Source: Ustulina deusta (lineage: Eukaryota > Ascomycota > Sordariomycetes > Xylariales > Xylariaceae). Taken from it: a DNA stretch of 64,000 bases. Of the stretch, positions 60,246 through 64,000 are shown in pieces. The notes beneath the pieces were generated by a model. It was not told the origin of the DNA and did not search any database. It saw only the letters and a program-made list of their open reading frames with translations. The stretch lies in contig JAJNNX010000002.1 in assembly GCA_023159155.1 (NCBI GenBank), positions 1,426,001 through 1,490,000 on the forward strand, read 5' to 3'. The position numbers and the translations under genes are program-made. Numbering within the stretch: the stretch's first letter is position 1; each line of letters begins with the position of its first letter.

Positions 60246-62992
60246 CTACTCTTTCTTCAATGAACCAGTCTCCGCACCAGTTTCTTCAAGCCTATTTCTC
60301 CTTCGCAAGCGGCCTGCCTCATCATGTTCACTATCCCATTTGTCCAACTCATTCACTGGGACTCTCACCAGTCGATGGGTGTTAGCACCTTCGTCGTCAA
60401 CGGTTAAAATCTCTGGACGCAATTGATAGCCTCTCCATTTCGGTAGAAGATACCTGCCAGCCTCTGGGTCAGTAATCGCCATTTTGAGAGTAACAATCTC
60501 TAAGTTTTTAACCCCAAGAAGCTTCCAAGGGATGACTTTGATCCGAAAGGGAGTCTTCAAACTCTAGAAGCCGCCATAATAAGAAATGATTCCGAGCAGT
60601 ACTCACATCCATACGACGTAGTAAATTCCGCAAAGAACAATCCTAGTAAGAAGTTCGTTTTTTAGCAGTGCCTCAAAGCGAGGTTGGGGAATTGTGCATG
60701 ATAGGGAAGAAACCGCACTTACACACCAATGCCGACAACGGCGTAAGTGGCATACCAGAAGCTAACTGAGCCGGCATATGGCCCCCCCTTCGGGGGGATC
60801 CAAGGTGTCGCAATAGTGTATATTTGCACCAGAAGGAAGAAAACTACACACTGCAACACGCGGGGTCAGCCATTCCCATTCTGATCGTAAACTACAAGTG
60901 TTTCCGACTGTATGAAGTTTCGAAGCCTGATTTTAACCCAAATAGGAGCCTTTCTCTTCTACAAGTCACCAAGGCAAGAAGGAAGTGGCTCCAAGCACAA
61001 CTTACAATATCCCAAGCTTTGAAAGCTGGCCTCTCACGGTTCAGACGCTTATGTCTATATCGGATGATATAAACACCGATTGCCATGGCGACGAAGAAGA
61101 TTCCATCCGGGTAAGTTTTCAGACTAACAACTATACGTTGAACAGATTAGAAATTTTCAGAACATTTAGACACTGGCCAAAACTACCAGGGAATGGACTC
61201 ACCAAATTGGAATGCATCACCTGCTGGAGGAGCAATAATAAAGATAATTGTGACCACATATTTGAGGATATAGGGTCCTATTGGTGTGCCAAAAGGCTTC
61301 GTAGACACCCAGAACTCAGTAAACGGAAGTACACCTTGCCTGGTTTCCCAATAGTCGTGACAATTAGCAATTCGTTTGAATTCAATACCCATGGAGTTCG
61401 TTAGAACCTACCTTCCGATCTCTCGAAGCAGTCGAGATTGGCCAATGAGGACAGCCAGGAGGTTACCAAACGCGCTAATCAGAACTAATGCATTCAAAGC
61501 ATCCTGAGCGCGACCCTCGCCGAACACAGCGGCAAAAAAGACAGATGCCGAAGTAGCATTCGATTTAGCGAATATTTCCTTAGGAACTTTCCCCACAGGT
61601 GAGCGTCATGATTATCTACAACTTATGGAGGAGGAAGGGGACATACCGGCTGCAAAATATGCAATGTTGCACAAAAGGTACAATAACGAGACTATAGAGA
61701 CGGAAATTGCACCGTGCCGCTTCAGCGTAGGAATAGGGTTCTTAATCTCATTCACCACCGAGAAAGCGTTGGCGTACCCGGAATATGCGAAAATGATATT
61801 GACTAGAGCCACTGATAGATCGTTCCCGTTGTTTGTGGTGCCTTCGAACGCATTGCGGAAATTAGCACCTGGGTCTGGGATTCGAGAAACATGTCCTCCA
61901 AGGACGACAAAACCGGTGATGCTGATGCTACAACAGTTATAGATTTAGCACCGTCCTATTTATACTGCTGTCCAGATCAACACATACAATACGAGAGTGA
62001 GGACCTTAACACCGCCGATGATATTTGTCGCCCAAAGTGAGTACTTGTTGTGTGCGACGACGCCTATGGTCCACAGTATGAGAGAACGTCCGTATTTTTG
62101 GAAACACCAAGACTCACATATGACGGCTGCGGTATAGGCTGCGACGGCAACGCCCTTCGATTCCCAAGCTGTTGGCGTTTTGCTATCGGGAATCAGTACT
62201 CAGCAACTGCCATAAGTCATAAAAGCCCCAACGGTATCTTGAGGGGTATTCAAGAGCAATGAGCCTAGAACCTGCCAAGGAAGGAAATAAGAAACTCAAG
62301 ACTACGTACTGAGCCAAGGCGAATAGGTAATTAGATAAGACTGGTACCAAACGTTCGTGTGAGCTGCGGTGATCCTCGAGTGCTGGAATGAGCACAATAC
62401 GCACCAATCGCGTTACTGCTGCTGAAAGAGAGGACGACAGAGTAGAATGCAAAAGTAATCGGGAAGAAATGTCTTGGTCTTGGGTAGGCTTGCTCCAGGT
62501 AAACGACTTCGGATCCCGATCGGTTTGGAAAGTAGCTCGCTAATTCAAGGTAGACCGAGAAACCAGCAACAGCAAGAAGTATGCCAATCACCCAATAAAT
62601 GAGAGCGAGACCAATTGAACCTGTTTTCCCAAGGATAGTGCCCGCTGTGTAAAGCTATTAGCTCTTATTCCGCACAACACATTGGTGGTAAGGTTGGCTA
62701 GCTGTATCAAAATACACGTACGAGTGGAGAAAATGCCTGTGCCAATCATCTGATTGATGTTGAGAAATAGGACAGTTGCCCAACCGACATGATATCCGAG
62801 TGGCGACTCTGATTCTACCGGCGCGCCGACTGCCTCCTGGTAAGTCACCCCTGAGCCATTGTGTGCCTTGACTCCAGTGTAGGTGAGTTCGCCATCATGA
62901 ACCACTTCTAAATCGCTGAAGCGGTCAGAGTCTGTAGATGATGCAGTGGCTGCACTCACTGCGGGCCGCGCCCAAAACTTGGGAATGCCCAT
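60246..62992 (-). CDS. Amino acid permease (MUP1/LAT-like, APC superfamily)
   Basis: Rebuilt as twelve exons: 62992-62722, 62644-62405, 62340-62310, 62182-62118, 62063-61988, 61927-61647, 61586-61412, 61339-61203, 61130-61006, 60850-60723, 60642-60607 and 60561-60246. All join in phase to give about 626 residues. The cytosolic N terminus (about 75 residues) is followed by the APC helix-1 signature (NQMIGTGIFSTPGTIL). About twelve helices follow. Landmarks are YLELASYFPNRSGSEVVYLE, NIIFAYSGYANAFSVVNEIK with the unwound helix 6, LLAVLIGQSRLLREIGRQGVLP, and a basic FKAWDI loop. The helix-1 and NEIKNP features match the fungal L-type/methionine permease group. It probably imports neutral amino acids with protons across the plasma membrane; the substrate is not proven. 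The hydrophilic C-terminal tail ends LKKE. Two exons are only 31 and 36 nt. Confidence 0.9.
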
Positions 62993-64000
62993 CTCAGCAA
63001 GTGAAGCCGTTGAACAAAGAAAAGCTCCCAGATATGATTCGAGAGATAATCTGGAAGGATGCAATCAAGAGGAGAACATTGCGACGCTGCAGGAATGTCG
63101 GTATTTTATACGAGAGGACCATCAGATGATGAGTACCCAAATTTCGGGGAAAGGGGCGATAAAGATTGATACACATAGTGACGCTTGGCCAGCCTGCAAG
63201 ATTGCGTGCTCGATGTTCTCGCCAGGACCTAGAGTTCAAAGCTTCCAAATGTAGATAGAGCCAAGGAGCACGCAATACATGCTAATCTAGAGCCATGTGG
63301 CTGGGGGAGCACCAAACCAAAGAAACAGACTCTGGCCAACACCCATCGGGGTCCAAGCTGTAAACATTCGCCCAAAGAGAATTCGAAGCTGAACCATTTT
63401 CTCCAATCCCTGGCAACACCCCACGCGGTTTCGTGTAAACGATGACGAATACATCGTCAGAGACTTCTTCGCGAACAGCCGGCAGCAACGAGATGTCATC
63501 TCGGCCGTCAATTTCGACAACGCGAAGACCCTTCCGTCGACATCGTCTAATAATTCGTACTGCGTAGAAAGAATCTGGTCTTTTCCCAGAGCTGCGTATT
63601 GCATTAACAAGATTGCGGCGTTGCCAATTCATCGCTATTTACCCGAGGCGAGGTTGCATAGCTTGGACCCAATAGATAAGAGCTGGTTTCTTTTTGTGTT
63701 CTCGTGGTATGAGTACTCGACAAAAATTACTCGATCAATCTACTCGTTGACTATCACGTAAAGGTAGACCTTGGCAAAGAGACGCGTCTTGGATCACCGT
63801 TTCGTTTTATTGGGTAATGAACAACCTACCTGATACCCAAGCAGAGACTATAATGCCTCAGCTTTTGATCACACCATATGAAGGCCCCCCAAAATGCGGA
63901 GGTACCTTTAGATGGTTCGATCTTCCGACATATGCAAGGCATATGACGATGTAACCGTACCCCTGCAACAAGTTTTCCATTGTACATGGTCATTGCTCCC
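62993..64000. other. Right-edge sequence upstream of the permease
   Basis: Holds the permease promoter and 5' leader. A minus-strand frame of 116 codons with a real ATG (63632-63282) reads partly protein-like but matches nothing I know, and a second minus-strand frame overlaps it. No gene is called with confidence. Confidence 0.5.

Overview
This is nuclear DNA of a filamentous ascomycete, most probably a Sordariomycete. The evidence is many short spliceosomal introns (about 50-75 bp, GTAAGT-type donors, CTAAC/CTGAC-type branch sites), the divergent fungal type I fatty acid synthase genes, a fungal Ku70, a MUP1/LAT-like amino acid permease, a basic-region/ankyrin (bANK) regulator, and intergenic DNA rich in TACCTAGGTA words. 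I cannot name genus or species.

Left third (0.5-21 kb) is ordinary gene-bearing euchromatin. A mitochondrial PPR protein and LSm4 lie on the minus strand, followed by an uncharacterised type I membrane protein (+). Next come a very GC-rich gene that appears frameshifted (+), a Ser/Gln-rich regulator with an internal Zn2Cys6 cluster (-), Ku70 (-), ferrochelatase (+) and an MFS transporter (+).

Middle (21-41 kb) is gene-poor. About 10.8 kb holds no recognisable gene, then comes a bANK regulator (+). Another 5.8 kb of near-empty DNA follows, then a single intronless SGNH hydrolase (-).

Right third (41-63 kb) is metabolic: guanine deaminase (+), FAS beta (-) and FAS alpha (+) divergent from a 3.2 kb intergenic region, and a 12-exon amino acid permease (-).

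The gene models were rebuilt by hand by matching splice sites and reading phase, and every multi-exon model given here closes in frame. Functional links between neighbours are clear only for the FAS pair, whose products form one complex. The rest looks like the usual loose gene order of a filamentous fungus. I found no rRNA, tRNA, CRISPR array or intact transposon. The items most worth a second look are the frameshifted GC island, the GC-AG intron in Ku70, the LSm4 first coding exon that is only ATG, the internal zinc cluster with a possible second zinc site, and the lone bANK and SGNH genes in the gene-poor block.
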